Assembly (NCBI GenBank): GCA_015489815.1 | Contig: WFZA01000022.1 | Location: 1-52,466, forward strand | Length of the DNA: 52,466 bases | Direction of reading: 5' to 3' | Source: Caldisericales bacterium | Lineage (GTDB): Bacteria > Caldisericota > Caldisericia > Caldisericales > Caldisericaceae | In this document: in pieces, positions 27,203-36,337 of the stretch | Position numbering within the stretch: the first letter of the stretch is position 1 | Layout of the letters: every line of letters starts with the position of its first letter | Notes under the pieces: generated by a model | What the model was told of the DNA's origin: nothing | Databases searched by the model: none | What the model saw: the letters and a program-made list of their open reading frames with translations, nothing else | Position numbers and translations under genes: made by a program

Positions 27203-27217
27203 GCGTACCTCCTTCAA

Positions 27218-28330
27218 TTATTTTTTACCTGCTCTTGGTTCTAAAAATGGAAGATTTACCACTTTCGCCTTTGCTTTTCTGTTTCTTATTTCGACTTCTA
27301 CATCGGTTCCTGCTTCACTGTATTCTACGGGCACATATGCCATTGCACATATTTTATTCAGCGAAGGACAGAAATTTCCCGATGTAATGTATCCTACTTC
27401 TCGTCCGTTTTTAAGGACTTTCATACCGTGGCGAGGTATCCCGCCGTGAGGAACTTCCAGTCCTACCAATTTTCTCTTTATACCTTCTTCTTTAATTTTT
27501 GCAAGCGCTTCTTTTCCTATGAACTTTTCTTTTTTTAACTTTACGGCAAAACCCTGTCCTGCTTCAAAAGGATTTGTCGTTTCGTCAATTTCGTCTCCGT
27601 ATAGCCAGTATGCGACTTCAAAGCGAAGCGTATCTCGCGCTCCAAGCCCTGCTGGCATAATGTGGAATGGTTTTCCTTTATCAAGTACCGTTTGCCACAA
27701 ATAAACGATGTCTTTTGCATCAGAGTATACTTCGAAGCCGTCTTCTCCAGTGTAACCTGTTCGCGAAATCAGCACTTTTTTCCCGAAGAGAGTGCCGTAT
27801 TCTGAGTGGAAGTACTTGAGTTCTGTAAGTGGAATTTCACCTTTAAAGTAGTCTTTTAGAATCGCTTCTGCTTTTGGGCCTTGTACTGCGATTTCGCCGT
27901 AGTCAAAGCTTTTCCCCTGTACATCGACATTAAAACCTTCTTTGTGCTGCAAGACCCACTCCAGGTCTTTTTCGTAGTTGCTTGCATTTACGACGAGCAG
28001 TACGAAGTCGTCTTTGATTTTATAGACGAAGAGGTCGTCCACTTCGCCTCCGTCTGGATAGCACATAGGCGTGTACTTTACCTTTCCGTTTTTCATTTTC
28101 TTTACCGAGTTCGTTACGAGATAATCTGCAAAACTCAACGCATCTTCCCCGTGGAGTTCTATTTCTCCCATGTGCGATACATCAAACACGCCTACATTAC
28201 TTCGGACATTGAGGTGTTCTTCGATGATACTCGTGTATTGGATAGGCATTTCCCATCCGCCAAACGGCACCATTTTGGCACCCAGTTTTTTGTGCTCCTC
28301 GTAAAGTGGAGTACGCTTTAATTCGTCCAT
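27218..28330 (-). CDS. gcvT: Aminomethyltransferase, glycine cleavage T-protein
   Basis: The 370-aa product is GcvT, which takes the aminomethyl group from lipoylated H-protein to THF, giving 5,10-methylene-THF and ammonia. The N-terminus RTPLYEEHKKLGAKMVPFGGWEMPIQY, then VRSNVGVFDVSHMGE, VNASNYEKDLEWV and RTGYTGEDGFEVY are all T-protein signatures. Two adjacent ATGs follow AGGAGG; the second (28330) has the better spacing of 5 nt. GcvH and GcvP genes are absent nearby. It sits with hutI and ftcD, so the unit joins three sources of one-carbon folate. Confidence 0.93.
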   Translation of the reverse strand: MDELKRTPLYEEHKKLGAKMVPFGGWEMPIQYTSIIEEHLNVRSNVGVFDVSHMGEIELHGEDALSFADYLVTNSVKKMKNGKVKYTPMCYPDGGEVDDLFVYKIKDDFVLLVVNASNYEKDLEWVLQHKEGFNVDVQGKSFDYGEIAVQGPKAEAILKDYFKGEIPLTELKYFHSEYGTLFGKKVLISRTGYTGEDGFEVYSDAKDIVYLWQTVLDKGKPFHIMPAGLGARDTLRFEVAYWLYGDEIDETTNPFEAGQGFAVKLKKEKFIGKEALAKIKEEGIKRKLVGLEVPHGGIPRHGMKVLKNGREVGYITSGNFCPSLNKICAMAYVPVEYSEAGTDVEVEIRNRKAKAKVVNLPFLEPRAGKK

Positions 28331-28342
28331 CATTGCCTCCTA

Positions 28343-29617
28343 TTAGAGCTCACCTTTGAGAACTTCTCCGTTTGATATAACTATTTCTACATAATTCTCT
28401 GCAATTCTGTAGGGTATTTCTTCGTAATTTTGTATGTCCAACACATTGATGTTTGCGCGTTTTCCCACTTCAAGGCTACCCACTTCTTTTTCCATGCCTA
28501 TTGCTTTTGCTGCATTAAGTGTAGCGCCGTAAAGAGCGCTTACGATGTCCATCTTCAGGCGTACCACTGCGAACGATATAACGAGTGGCATTGAAGGTGA
28601 CATTGCCGTGCCGGGGTTGTAATCTGTTCCCAGTGCAACGGTAAGTCCCATGTCGAGCATCTTTTTTCCGTCTGCAAATGTACACTCTCCAAGTGAATAG
28701 GTCGTAATTGGTAGCAGCACTGCAACGACTCCTGCTTCTTTCATTTTCTTCAGTCCTTCTTCACTCGAGTGTACCAGGTGATCTGCAGAAATTGCTTCTA
28801 CTTCTGCAGCGAGTTTTGCGCCTCCTGCGTCACTTATTTCGTCTGCGTGTATTTTTGGCCTGAGCCCGTAATTGGAACCTGCTTTTAAAATTTTCTTTGT
28901 TTGCTCTCTCGTGAATGCGCCTTTCTCGCACCACACATCGTTAAAGTCGGCAAGTTTGTTTTCCGTAATGATCGGTATAATGTCGTTAATTACGAGTTCG
29001 ACATACTTTTCGCTGCGCATGTTGTATTCTGGTGGCACGACATGTGCAGCAAGCAAAGTAGAGCGAATGTTTAGAGGGGAATATTCTTTGAAGTACTTTG
29101 CAATACGCAGTATTTTTATTTCTTCTTCGAGGTTTAACCCGTATCCACTCTTTATTTCGAGCGTCGTGGTTCCCCAATCGATCATTTTGTAAATGTGGTT
29201 TTTGGTGATCTCGAGTAATTCTTCGTAACTTGCTTTACGCGTCCAGCGCACAGTCGAAATAATCGTCGTGTTCTCCTCTTTTTTAATTTTTGCGTACGGT
29301 ACGCCCTGTTGCCTTAAAAGGAATTCCCTCTCTCTTGTTCCTTTAAAGACGACATGCGTGTGTGGATCGACAAACCCGGGCATTACTACTTTTTTATTTG
29401 CATCTATGTGCACTGTATTTTTCCCGAAGTCGATCTGTTTTATTACATCGTTCGTTTTACCTACTGCAATGATTTTTCCGTCTTTTACCGCTACTGCACC
29501 GTCCTCTACGAGTCCCAGTGGATTTTCCTCGCCTTCGTCGTCCAATGGCGGTATGGGTTTCATCGTAAGGAGTTGCTTTGCGTTTAAGATAACGAGATCG
29601 GCAATTTGCTTTTCCAT
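28343..29617 (-). CDS. hutI: Imidazolonepropionase
   Basis: The 424-aa amidohydrolase opens imidazolone-5-propionate to N-formimino-L-glutamate in histidine breakdown. The metal site starts with H86 and H88 in PGFVDPHTHVVF, and TTLEIKSGYGLNLEEEIKIL, LLAAHVVPPEYN and ALGTDYNPGTAMSPSMPLV are HutI-specific stretches. AGGAGG precedes the ATG. It follows ftcD by 9 nt and precedes gcvT by 12 nt. HutH and HutU are not in the window. Confidence 0.94.
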   Translation of the reverse strand: MEKQIADLVILNAKQLLTMKPIPPLDDEGEENPLGLVEDGAVAVKDGKIIAVGKTNDVIKQIDFGKNTVHIDANKKVVMPGFVDPHTHVVFKGTREREFLLRQQGVPYAKIKKEENTTIISTVRWTRKASYEELLEITKNHIYKMIDWGTTTLEIKSGYGLNLEEEIKILRIAKYFKEYSPLNIRSTLLAAHVVPPEYNMRSEKYVELVINDIIPIITENKLADFNDVWCEKGAFTREQTKKILKAGSNYGLRPKIHADEISDAGGAKLAAEVEAISADHLVHSSEEGLKKMKEAGVVAVLLPITTYSLGECTFADGKKMLDMGLTVALGTDYNPGTAMSPSMPLVISFAVVRLKMDIVSALYGATLNAAKAIGMEKEVGSLEVGKRANINVLDIQNYEEIPYRIAENYVEIVISNGEVLKGEL

Positions 29618-29626
29618 TGCTCCCTC

Positions 29627-30520
29627 CTATTCGTAAATTTTCGTTTCCACTATCTGGTCAGCGGAAAGCTTTGGAAATTGCAGGTAGAATGCAAGGCTAT
29701 CCAGAGCTGCTTTCATTGGCATAAGGCCTATGAGTTCACTTTCAATGATGTTTACTCCGTACCGTGCGGCTTCCATTTTTACGATTTCAAATACTCTGTA
29801 AAGTGGTGCTTTTTTGTAGTTCAATATGTTCATAGAAACCTGTACACAGTTTTTTTCTTTTAGTTCCATGCCTTTTGCCTGTATGTACTGCAGGCCACCA
29901 GAGCTTTCCCTTATAGAGCGTGCGATTTTCTTTGCAATCTTTAAGTCTGTAGTTGCAAGATTTATGTTGTAGGCAATGAGAAATTCTCGTGCGCCTACTG
30001 CTGTAACTCCAGCCGTCGGGTGTACTACTCTTTCCCCAAAGTCTGGTGCCCACTCCGGCTCTTTTATCTTTTCAAAGAAGCCTTCGAATTCCCCTTTTCT
30101 GATGTTTGGAAGTTTTTTCCGCTCAGGGGTCGTTGCAGACTCTGCATAGAGATATACAGGCACGCGAAGTTCTTCTGCAATTTGTTTTCCTACCTCTTTA
30201 CTTATTTTTATACAGTCTTTCATCGTAGTGTTTTTAATGGGAATAAACGGAATGACATCTACTGCACCCATTCTCGGATGTGTGCCGTGATGTTTTCGTA
30301 AGTCAATAAGGCGAACGGCGTCTCTTGCAACCTGTAGGGCACCCTTTTTGACGGTTTCTTTGTCGCCTACAAATGTAATCACGGAACGGTTGTGGTCAGG
30401 GTCTGACGAATAATCCAGAATTTTAACACCAGTAGAGCGGAGATTTTTTACGATCTCTTCAACGACTTCTTTTCTTCTGCCTTCGCTTATGTTTGGCACG
30501 CATTCTATAATTTCTTCCAT
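29627..30520 (-). CDS. ftcD: Glutamate formimidoyltransferase, FtcD without cyclodeaminase domain
   Basis: The 297-aa protein covers only the formiminotransferase part of FTCD, which moves the formimino group of formiminoglutamate to THF. The start ECVPNISEGR and the catalytic-histidine block RKHHGTHPRMGAVDVIPF (76-93) are diagnostic, as is VYLYAESATTPERKKLPNIR. The cyclodeaminase domain is absent, so a separate FchA-type protein must complete the reaction. It is the first gene of the operon, with a near-consensus promoter and an AGAGGTGG ribosome site. Confidence 0.94.
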   Translation of the reverse strand: MEEIIECVPNISEGRRKEVVEEIVKNLRSTGVKILDYSSDPDHNRSVITFVGDKETVKKGALQVARDAVRLIDLRKHHGTHPRMGAVDVIPFIPIKNTTMKDCIKISKEVGKQIAEELRVPVYLYAESATTPERKKLPNIRKGEFEGFFEKIKEPEWAPDFGERVVHPTAGVTAVGAREFLIAYNINLATTDLKIAKKIARSIRESSGGLQYIQAKGMELKEKNCVQVSMNILNYKKAPLYRVFEIVKMEAARYGVNIIESELIGLMPMKAALDSLAFYLQFPKLSADQIVETKIYE

Positions 30521-30541
30521 TGTCCACCTCTTGGCAAAGGT

Positions 30542-30570
30542 ATTTTAGCATTTTAAAATTGAGTTGTCAA
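30542..30570 (-). promoter_or_regulatory. Near-consensus promoter of the ftcD operon
   Basis: On the minus strand TTGACA (30570-30565) and TAAAAT (30547-30542) are separated by 17 nt, 21 nt before the ftcD ATG. Confidence 0.75.
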
Positions 30571-30682
30571 GGTCTATACGCTGCGTATCTACATATGATG
30601 CGGCGGGAAAGCGTTTTGCCAAAATTTTGTTTTTTATTATGAAAACACTACATACAAAACAAACCGTTATAAACATTAATAC

Positions 30683-30710
30683 TTGTCAAAACTAAGGTAA
30701 ATAGTATAAT
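30683..30710 (+). promoter_or_regulatory. Promoter of the 30733-proC unit
   Basis: TTGTCA (30683-30688) and TATAAT (30705-30710) have 16-nt spacing, and a GGAGGTGA ribosome site follows at 30720-30727. Confidence 0.7.
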
Positions 30711-30732
30711 ATTAAAAACGGAGGTGAACGGC

Positions 30733-31485
30733 TTGGACTTTGGCAATGCAGTTAAGAAAGTTGAGAGTATGCTTGGGCAACTAAAACTGAGTTTTGCGAT
30801 GATTGCAAACCAGAACTCCGTGGTATTTGACAACATCCAGATCGGTGATAGAACTGTCGTTGTCGTTATGCCTGAGTCTTTACACATTATCACGAAGATT
30901 AGTGACGACAAAAGTGCGCGAAGAATGAAAAGCGTTTGCCGAACTATCGCGCGTTCCTACAATGTCTCGTACAATACGAAAAGTAAAGGCAAAGTGAAGG
31001 TATTTGACTTTGGGATTGATACAAATACTGACCCTGAGTATTGGGATACTCGTTTTTTCAATGCTCTCGTTATGTTGCAGAAAAACTTCGGCAGGGAAAT
31101 TTCTCCATTTGTCCTGGGCGTCGTAACGGGGGATCCAGATAAGTTCTTTATGGAGCAGTACAAGCTATGGAAGGCAATTCCTGCAGAAGAGCAGGCACAA
31201 ATGTGTGAAGACATCCTTATCATCAAGGAAAAGTACTTCAGGACGACGAGGACCAGAAAAGGTATCGTTGCAAAATTGAACAAACTAAAGTTTATGTTTG
31301 CCGAGGAGAATAAAGAGCTGGAAGAAAAACAACTTTTAAGGATCGCGTTTGGTGAAGATTTCACGGGTTCTTTTGAGTTTTACTACATTGACTTTGCTGC
31401 GCTGTTTAGAGCAATAGAATTAGGTTTTATACGGTTAAAACTTACAGATTTCTTTGAAAACTTTAACAGAAAAGGGAGGAAGTAG
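30733..31485 (+). CDS. Conserved hypothetical protein upstream of proC
   Basis: I do not recognise this 250-aa protein. It has no signal peptide or membrane helix, and it carries a charged helical middle (residues 175-205, KYFRTTRTRKGIVAKLNKL) and a basic tail ending RKGRK. The N-terminal part (VVFDNIQIGDRTVVVVMPES) suggests a small alpha/beta domain. I chose TTG 30733, 5 nt after GGAGGTGA; the GTG at 30724 is itself part of that ribosome site. It abuts proC with no gap (TAG then ATG), so the two are co-translated, but nothing ties it to proline synthesis biochemically. Confidence 0.75.
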   Translation: MDFGNAVKKVESMLGQLKLSFAMIANQNSVVFDNIQIGDRTVVVVMPESLHIITKISDDKSARRMKSVCRTIARSYNVSYNTKSKGKVKVFDFGIDTNTDPEYWDTRFFNALVMLQKNFGREISPFVLGVVTGDPDKFFMEQYKLWKAIPAEEQAQMCEDILIIKEKYFRTTRTRKGIVAKLNKLKFMFAEENKELEEKQLLRIAFGEDFTGSFEFYYIDFAALFRAIELGFIRLKLTDFFENFNRKGRK

Positions 31486-32310
31486 ATGAAGATTTCTTTT
31501 ATTGGCACAGGTACTATGGCTACATCGATGATAAAGTGTATTCTCGGTAAGTCTTTATATAAGAAGGAAGACATTTTAGGAAGTGCTCCGCGGAAAAAAC
31601 GCATTGACGAAGTAAAAGCACAATTTGGCATACAGATGACTCAGGATAATGTGGAGGCTGCGCATTTTGGGGACATCATCGTTCTTTCTATAAAGCCTCA
31701 GGTTTTTCCGAAAGTTGCCGAAGAAGTAAAAGACGCACTGAAGGACAGTCAAATAGTGCTTTCCATAATGGCAGGCGTGGATATAGACAGTTTACAAAAA
31801 AAGCTCCTCCATAAAAAGGTCATCCGCGTGATGCCCAATACGCCTGCACAAATTGGGGAAGGAATGAGCGTTTGGACGGCAACGAAAGAAGTTTCTGAGA
31901 AAGAGCGAACACACATAAAAGAGATTCTTGCCTCTATGGGTAAGGAATTATTCGTAAAAGAAGAGAATTACATTGATATGGCAACGGCATTGAGTGCAAC
32001 CGGGCCCGCTTATGTATTTTTGTTTCTCGAAGCAATGATTTCGGCAGGCGTTCATCTGGGGTTTTCCCGACATACTGCACGAGAACTCGTCTATCAAACG
32101 GCACTTGGTTCTGTGTTGTTTGCGATCAACTCGTCAAAGCATACTGCAGAGCTGAGGGACATGGTTACTTCGCCAGGCGGGACTACTGCCGAAGCGTTGT
32201 ACGAACTTGAGAAAGGAGGATTGCGCACGGTAATAGAAAAAGCAATATATGCGGCATACAGGCGGACGATTTACCTGAAAGAATTAAATAAAAAGAAAGA
32301 TAATAAATAA
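31486..32310 (+). CDS. proC: Pyrroline-5-carboxylate reductase
   Basis: The 274-aa product reduces 1-pyrroline-5-carboxylate to proline. The N-terminal Rossmann motif is ISFIGTGTMATSMI, followed by LSIKPQVFPKVAEEV, RVMPNTPAQIGEGM and the ProC signature TALSATGPAYVFLFLEAM; RDMVTSPGGTTAEAL closes the family pattern. Its ribosome site (GGGAGGAAG) lies in the end of the preceding gene. Confidence 0.95.
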   Translation: MKISFIGTGTMATSMIKCILGKSLYKKEDILGSAPRKKRIDEVKAQFGIQMTQDNVEAAHFGDIIVLSIKPQVFPKVAEEVKDALKDSQIVLSIMAGVDIDSLQKKLLHKKVIRVMPNTPAQIGEGMSVWTATKEVSEKERTHIKEILASMGKELFVKEENYIDMATALSATGPAYVFLFLEAMISAGVHLGFSRHTARELVYQTALGSVLFAINSSKHTAELRDMVTSPGGTTAEALYELEKGGLRTVIEKAIYAAYRRTIYLKELNKKKDNK

Positions 32311-32332
32311 ATCTTTCAAAGAGGAGGGGCTT

Positions 32333-32956
32333 ATGGGAACGGAGATTGAAGTAAAGTTTGCAGCGTCTAAAAAAACGCTGGAAAGAGTAGAAGAATTAGA
32401 AGAATTGTCCGGATGGGAAGTTGAAAAAAGAGGGGTATTGCACCTCGTAAGTCATTACTTTGATACGCCGAATTTTCATTTGCTCTACAACAACTTTGCT
32501 TATCGGTTAAGGGAAGAGGACGGAAAAAAAGTGGTAACGCTTAAGAGCAACGGCAGAGCAAAGGACGGTATCTACATAAGAGAAGAACAGAACAAGATTC
32601 TTCTTGACGGAGAGGATGTAACATCCAGAGAATTTTTGGCAGAAAACTTTCCTAAAATACTGGAAATTATAGATGGCGAGCCTTTAAGAGAAAGCTTGAT
32701 AGTGGACAACGAAAGACACCTATTGCACTTTAAAAAAGACGATGCTCTTATCGAAGCTTCTCTTGATTTCCTGTACTTTATGAAGGGTAAGCGCAGAATT
32801 CCGTACAATGAATTAGAACTGGAATTAAAGGAAGGCAGCGAAGAGGCGCTCAGGGATGCCGTACAAAATTTAAGAAAGCACTTTCACCTGTCTCTATCTG
32901 GCGCATCCAAATACGAAATGGGGCTGAAAAGTTTCAACATGATCCCGTTGTTTTAA
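32333..32956 (+). CDS. CYTH-domain phosphohydrolase (tripolyphosphatase/ThTPase-like)
   Basis: The 207-aa protein is a single CYTH/TTM domain. The N-terminal EIEVKF gives the ExExK motif (E4, E6, K8), and the alternating charged strands YRLREEDGKKVVTLKSNG, REEQN and LELELKEG form the acidic and basic tunnel that binds triphosphate and metal. No CHAD domain is attached. Family members cleave inorganic triphosphate, thiamine triphosphate or make cAMP, so the substrate is open. A thiamine pyrophosphokinase gene lies 4 kb away. It is the last gene of the plus-strand unit before a terminator. Confidence 0.85.
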   Translation: MGTEIEVKFAASKKTLERVEELEELSGWEVEKRGVLHLVSHYFDTPNFHLLYNNFAYRLREEDGKKVVTLKSNGRAKDGIYIREEQNKILLDGEDVTSREFLAENFPKILEIIDGEPLRESLIVDNERHLLHFKKDDALIEASLDFLYFMKGKRRIPYNELELELKEGSEEALRDAVQNLRKHFHLSLSGASKYEMGLKSFNMIPLF

Positions 32957-32978
32957 CTTCATAACTAAGTTACATTAA

Positions 32979-33008
32979 AAAAGGCACCTCCACTTTGGGG
33001 TGCCTTTT
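32979..33008. terminator. Bidirectional terminator between CYTH gene and transketolase
   Basis: AAAAGGCACC (32979-32988) pairs with GGTGCCTTTT (32999-33008), giving T runs on either strand between two convergent genes. Confidence 0.9.
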
Positions 33009-33032
33009 AGTCTTTTTATAATGGGCAAAACT

Positions 33033-35348
33033 TTATAAAATTTCTTTGAGTTTTGCAAGTCTTTTTTCGCGGTCTCTTACGAAGCGTTCAATGCCTTCAA
33101 AGATGTGTTTTGGATCAAGGTGTGCTTCTTCAAGGACCTCGTCGAGAGTGCCGCCGCTTCTCCAGTTGTTGTCCCAGTCTGACGAGAGTGAATACTCTTT
33201 CACAACCGGGTTTGCAATCCAGTGGTGCATCAGCTTGATAGATTCGTTTGTAATAACCATTGCGTCGTTGAAGTACTTCCACGGAAGTACCTTGTTTTTG
33301 TATTCTTCACTTTCTCTTCTAAAGAGTTCGTAACTTGGAGCAGCAACGATACGGACATTAATACCCGCTTTTTTTAGTTCGTCTAATACTTTTACTACGC
33401 CCAGCGTGGAACTCGTGCCCTGGACGATTATGGTACCCATTTTTTCTTTTCCTTCTTCAAAGTCTTTCATAATGTAGGCGCCGTGTGCTGCTTCCATGTA
33501 CGATGCAAGCCCGAGTGCTTCCCTATCTGGAATTTCGATTTTTGGCCTTGTGAGTACAAGTGCAATAATGGGGACATCTAACTGTAGTGCCCTTCCAAGT
33601 AGTACGGGAACTTCGTTGAACTCCCATGGTATCAGGTCTATTACTTTTCCTTCCGGGAATAAATCCCTTACTCCAGGAGAATAAATACCGAAGTGGGTTC
33701 TTGAGTCGTCTGCTGTTTCAGGACCTGAGTGTCCTTCTACCCAGATTGTTTTTCCAAGTTTTACGGGGCAATCCTGTGCCATCTGTGAATAAAGCCTCAT
33801 CATTCCGTACTTCAGGTAAGCGAATGAGCCGTATGTAGAACAGGTGGAATAGAATCCGAGGAACTCCTTATACGGGTCTTTTGCAAGGTTTATTGCTTCA
33901 ATGCCAACGGATATACCTGAATTTACAAATTCGGTGATTTCCTGAGGGAGCAGTACGCCGTCAGGATTTTTCTCTTTGTCGTACCATCCGTATCCAGGGA
34001 AGTCACCAAAGGCTTTTGCAAATCCTGAAATCTTTGTGGAATCCGCAAGGTCTGCGGACATTGCAATAAATAGCGGCCTTCCGTACTTCTTTGCCGTGTA
34101 GGCGTTAACCCATGCGCCCCACTTGCTGTACGCTTCTCTGTTTGCGGCCTTTGTTCCGGGTTTTGCAAAGAGTTCTTTCGGATAATTTTTGTAGTCTGTA
34201 AGTGTGCTATCGTAAACTGGATTTTCATCTGGTTTGTCGGAAATCTTTAGTGTAGGTATCTCTTCTGGTACGGAATCTCCAATTTCGACGAGTTTGTTTG
34301 TGAGGTATTCCATAAGTTCTTTGTCGTTGTAGATGACGCTCATTGCAACTTCTATGTTTGCCCTGAACTGTTCGTAAATTTCTTTTTCAGTTGCAGGTGC
34401 CGGTTTTCCAAATCCCACGAATTCAACTCCGTATTTTTCCTGGAACGGGCGTTTTGTTTCCCAGAAAATTTCAGAGTTCATTGGATGGGGTGAACCGTGG
34501 GACTTGTTGTCGTACTTTAAGTATCCTCTGCCTTTTCTCGTTTTGAACCATCCTGCATTCGGCACGAACTTTTCTATTTTATTTGGGTCGAAAAGGTCGT
34601 TAATCACACGCGAAACTTCTTTGTAGTCCGAACCTTTTTCAGTTCCCAGTACTCTCCAGCCGTGGCAGGAGAACCACTCCGTCGGCCCGCCGTAAACTGT
34701 GGATTTTAATGGATGGTCGTCAATTCCAAAGTTGTTCCAATCTATCAGGAAGAATAGGTTGTCCAACCCTAATGCCCATGCAGAGTTTAGCGTTTCGTGG
34801 AATCCGCCGGGGGTAAGCCCTGCGTCTCCTTCCATTGCAATTACCTTTACGCTGCCTGCGCCTGCGCGTTTTAGTGCTATTGCTTCTCCTGCTGCAGCTG
34901 TTGGCCCGTGCCCGGATGGCCCTGTGTTAAACTTAATGAAAAGCGTTTTGCCTGCAAATTCTGCATGCCCGGATAATCCGCCTCTTCTTCTAAAGCCTAA
35001 AAGGTCCTCCGGTAAAAGGGCAATTTCTCTTTTCAATGCAAAGCGCGGATCGTTTGTTTCTTCAAATCTTTTCTGCATTGCGCCGTTCATTACAGCAAGT
35101 GCTGCGTAAACGAGTGGGATTGTGTGGCCTGCGGAAAGAATAAATCTGTCAGAAAATCTCTTTACAGGGTTTCTGATATCCCACTTCATTGCGCCAGAAA
35201 GCATTAGCGTGATGAGCATATGCCTTTTTGAGCGGGAACCTCCTGGGTGGCCGCTTTGTCTGTAGTTAATCATTAAATCGATAAGTTGGTCGACTACATC
35301 TCCGATTTTGTCCCAGTACTGCAGTTCTTTTTCGTTTATTTCTTCCAT
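33033..35348 (-). CDS. tkt: Transketolase, long form
   Basis: At 771 aa this exceeds typical transketolases (620-680 aa). It transfers two-carbon units between sugar phosphates with thiamine diphosphate. The TPP-binding block is EGDAGLTPGGFHETLNSAWA and LDNLFFLIDWNNFGID (GDA in place of GDG, Asp and Asn ligands kept); SAGHTIPLVYA replaces the usual SKGH segment. The pyrimidine-domain SADLADSTKISGFAKAF and the catalytic Glu in GISVGIEAINLA are present. The extra length lies between the two halves, near residues 300-420. Transaldolase is immediately upstream. It may have a narrower or different substrate, but thiamine chemistry is clear. Confidence 0.87.
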   Translation of the reverse strand: MEEINEKELQYWDKIGDVVDQLIDLMINYRQSGHPGGSRSKRHMLITLMLSGAMKWDIRNPVKRFSDRFILSAGHTIPLVYAALAVMNGAMQKRFEETNDPRFALKREIALLPEDLLGFRRRGGLSGHAEFAGKTLFIKFNTGPSGHGPTAAAGEAIALKRAGAGSVKVIAMEGDAGLTPGGFHETLNSAWALGLDNLFFLIDWNNFGIDDHPLKSTVYGGPTEWFSCHGWRVLGTEKGSDYKEVSRVINDLFDPNKIEKFVPNAGWFKTRKGRGYLKYDNKSHGSPHPMNSEIFWETKRPFQEKYGVEFVGFGKPAPATEKEIYEQFRANIEVAMSVIYNDKELMEYLTNKLVEIGDSVPEEIPTLKISDKPDENPVYDSTLTDYKNYPKELFAKPGTKAANREAYSKWGAWVNAYTAKKYGRPLFIAMSADLADSTKISGFAKAFGDFPGYGWYDKEKNPDGVLLPQEITEFVNSGISVGIEAINLAKDPYKEFLGFYSTCSTYGSFAYLKYGMMRLYSQMAQDCPVKLGKTIWVEGHSGPETADDSRTHFGIYSPGVRDLFPEGKVIDLIPWEFNEVPVLLGRALQLDVPIIALVLTRPKIEIPDREALGLASYMEAAHGAYIMKDFEEGKEKMGTIIVQGTSSTLGVVKVLDELKKAGINVRIVAAPSYELFRRESEEYKNKVLPWKYFNDAMVITNESIKLMHHWIANPVVKEYSLSSDWDNNWRSGGTLDEVLEEAHLDPKHIFEGIERFVRDREKRLAKLKEIL

Positions 35349-35386
35349 ATGCTTCTCCTTTCAGCAAATTTAGTTATATCGTAAAA

Positions 35387-35414
35387 ATATTATTACAAGT
35401 GCGTTTTTTGTCAA
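35387..35414 (-). promoter_or_regulatory. Promoter of transketolase
   Basis: On the minus strand TTGACA (35414-35409) and TAATAT (35392-35387) have 16-nt spacing, in the 74-nt gap after the transaldolase gene. AAAGGAGAAG follows as ribosome site. Confidence 0.6.
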
Positions 35415-35422
35415 GTTGTTTG

Positions 35423-36250
35423 TTATTTGTTAAAAAGTGTCCTATATTCTTCAACAGTGTCTGCTGCAAATTTTTTCATTCCCTCGCTTGTTTTGTAGTG
35501 CCAGATCATTTCTTTCAGTACGGTGAAAGGAATTGTTGCAATGTCTGCCCCGACTTCTGCAAGTTCTCTCACTTGCCGCGCGTTTCTTACACTTGCTGCA
35601 AGAATTTTTGTTTCAAATTCATAATTGTCAAATATATCACGGATACTTGCAACAAGGTCTACTCCGCTTACGATCCCGTCGTCACTAAGAAGTTTTTCTC
35701 CCCATTCTACTCCTTCTGCGGGATAGTAGTCGTGCTTTTCAAATCCTATTTTGGCGTTTGTGCGTAAGTAGTTGTCAATTCTTCCTGCAAAAGGGCTTAC
35801 ATAGTCAGCGCCTGCTTTTGCTGCAAGGAGTGCCTGCAAAGGATTCATAATAAGCGTTACATTAACAGGTATGCCGTCTTCGTGCAGTCTCCGGATTACT
35901 TTCAGCCCGTCAAAAAGGCGTGCTCCGCCCCTTTCTGTTTCGGGATTTACCGGTATCTTTATTACAACATTCGATGCAATATTGTTAAACTTATCGAATA
36001 GAATATGTGCTTCTTTGTACATTGCATCTTCTGTATTCCCAATCACTTCCAGGCTTACGGGCTTTCCTTTGCCTACGAATGTAAGAAGCTCCTTTATGTA
36101 CTCTTCCATTGTAAAGGTTTTACCCTTTTCTTTGTAGTAATTTACAGCTTTTTTAATTAAAGACGGATTTGTTGTAACTCCATCCACAATACCCCATGAA
36201 AATGCTTCTTTTATTTCATCGATGTTTGCTGTGTCGATAAAGATTTTCAT
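35423..36250 (-). CDS. Transaldolase-family protein
   Basis: The 275-aa protein is a TalC/MipB-type aldolase: FIDTANIDEIKEAFSWGIVDGVTTNPSL at the start, the Schiff-base lysine in NVVIKIPVN, and AGADYVSPFAGRIDNY. It is about 60 residues longer than the 215-aa decameric TalC type. The non-oxidative pentose phosphate role is supported by the transketolase gene next in line. An in-frame GTG at 36259 lies inside the GGGAGGTG ribosome site, so I place the start at ATG 36250. Fructose-6-phosphate aldolase is the alternative activity. Confidence 0.85.
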   Translation of the reverse strand: MKIFIDTANIDEIKEAFSWGIVDGVTTNPSLIKKAVNYYKEKGKTFTMEEYIKELLTFVGKGKPVSLEVIGNTEDAMYKEAHILFDKFNNIASNVVIKIPVNPETERGGARLFDGLKVIRRLHEDGIPVNVTLIMNPLQALLAAKAGADYVSPFAGRIDNYLRTNAKIGFEKHDYYPAEGVEWGEKLLSDDGIVSGVDLVASIRDIFDNYEFETKILAASVRNARQVRELAEVGADIATIPFTVLKEMIWHYKTSEGMKKFAADTVEEYRTLFNK

Positions 36251-36303
36251 TTGCCCCACCTCCCTAATGGTATATGAAAATTATTGAACAATCTTCAGAA
36301 ATA

Positions 36304-36326
36304 CTGCCCTCGCTTTACGAGGGCAG
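36304..36326 (-). terminator. Terminator-like hairpin after the 85-aa membrane protein gene
   Basis: CTGCCCTCG (36304-36312) pairs with CGAGGGCAG (36318-36326), loop CTTTA, 12 nt past the stop. The minus-strand T run (TATTTCT) is weak. Confidence 0.65.
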
Positions 36327-36337
36327 CGTATTAAAAA

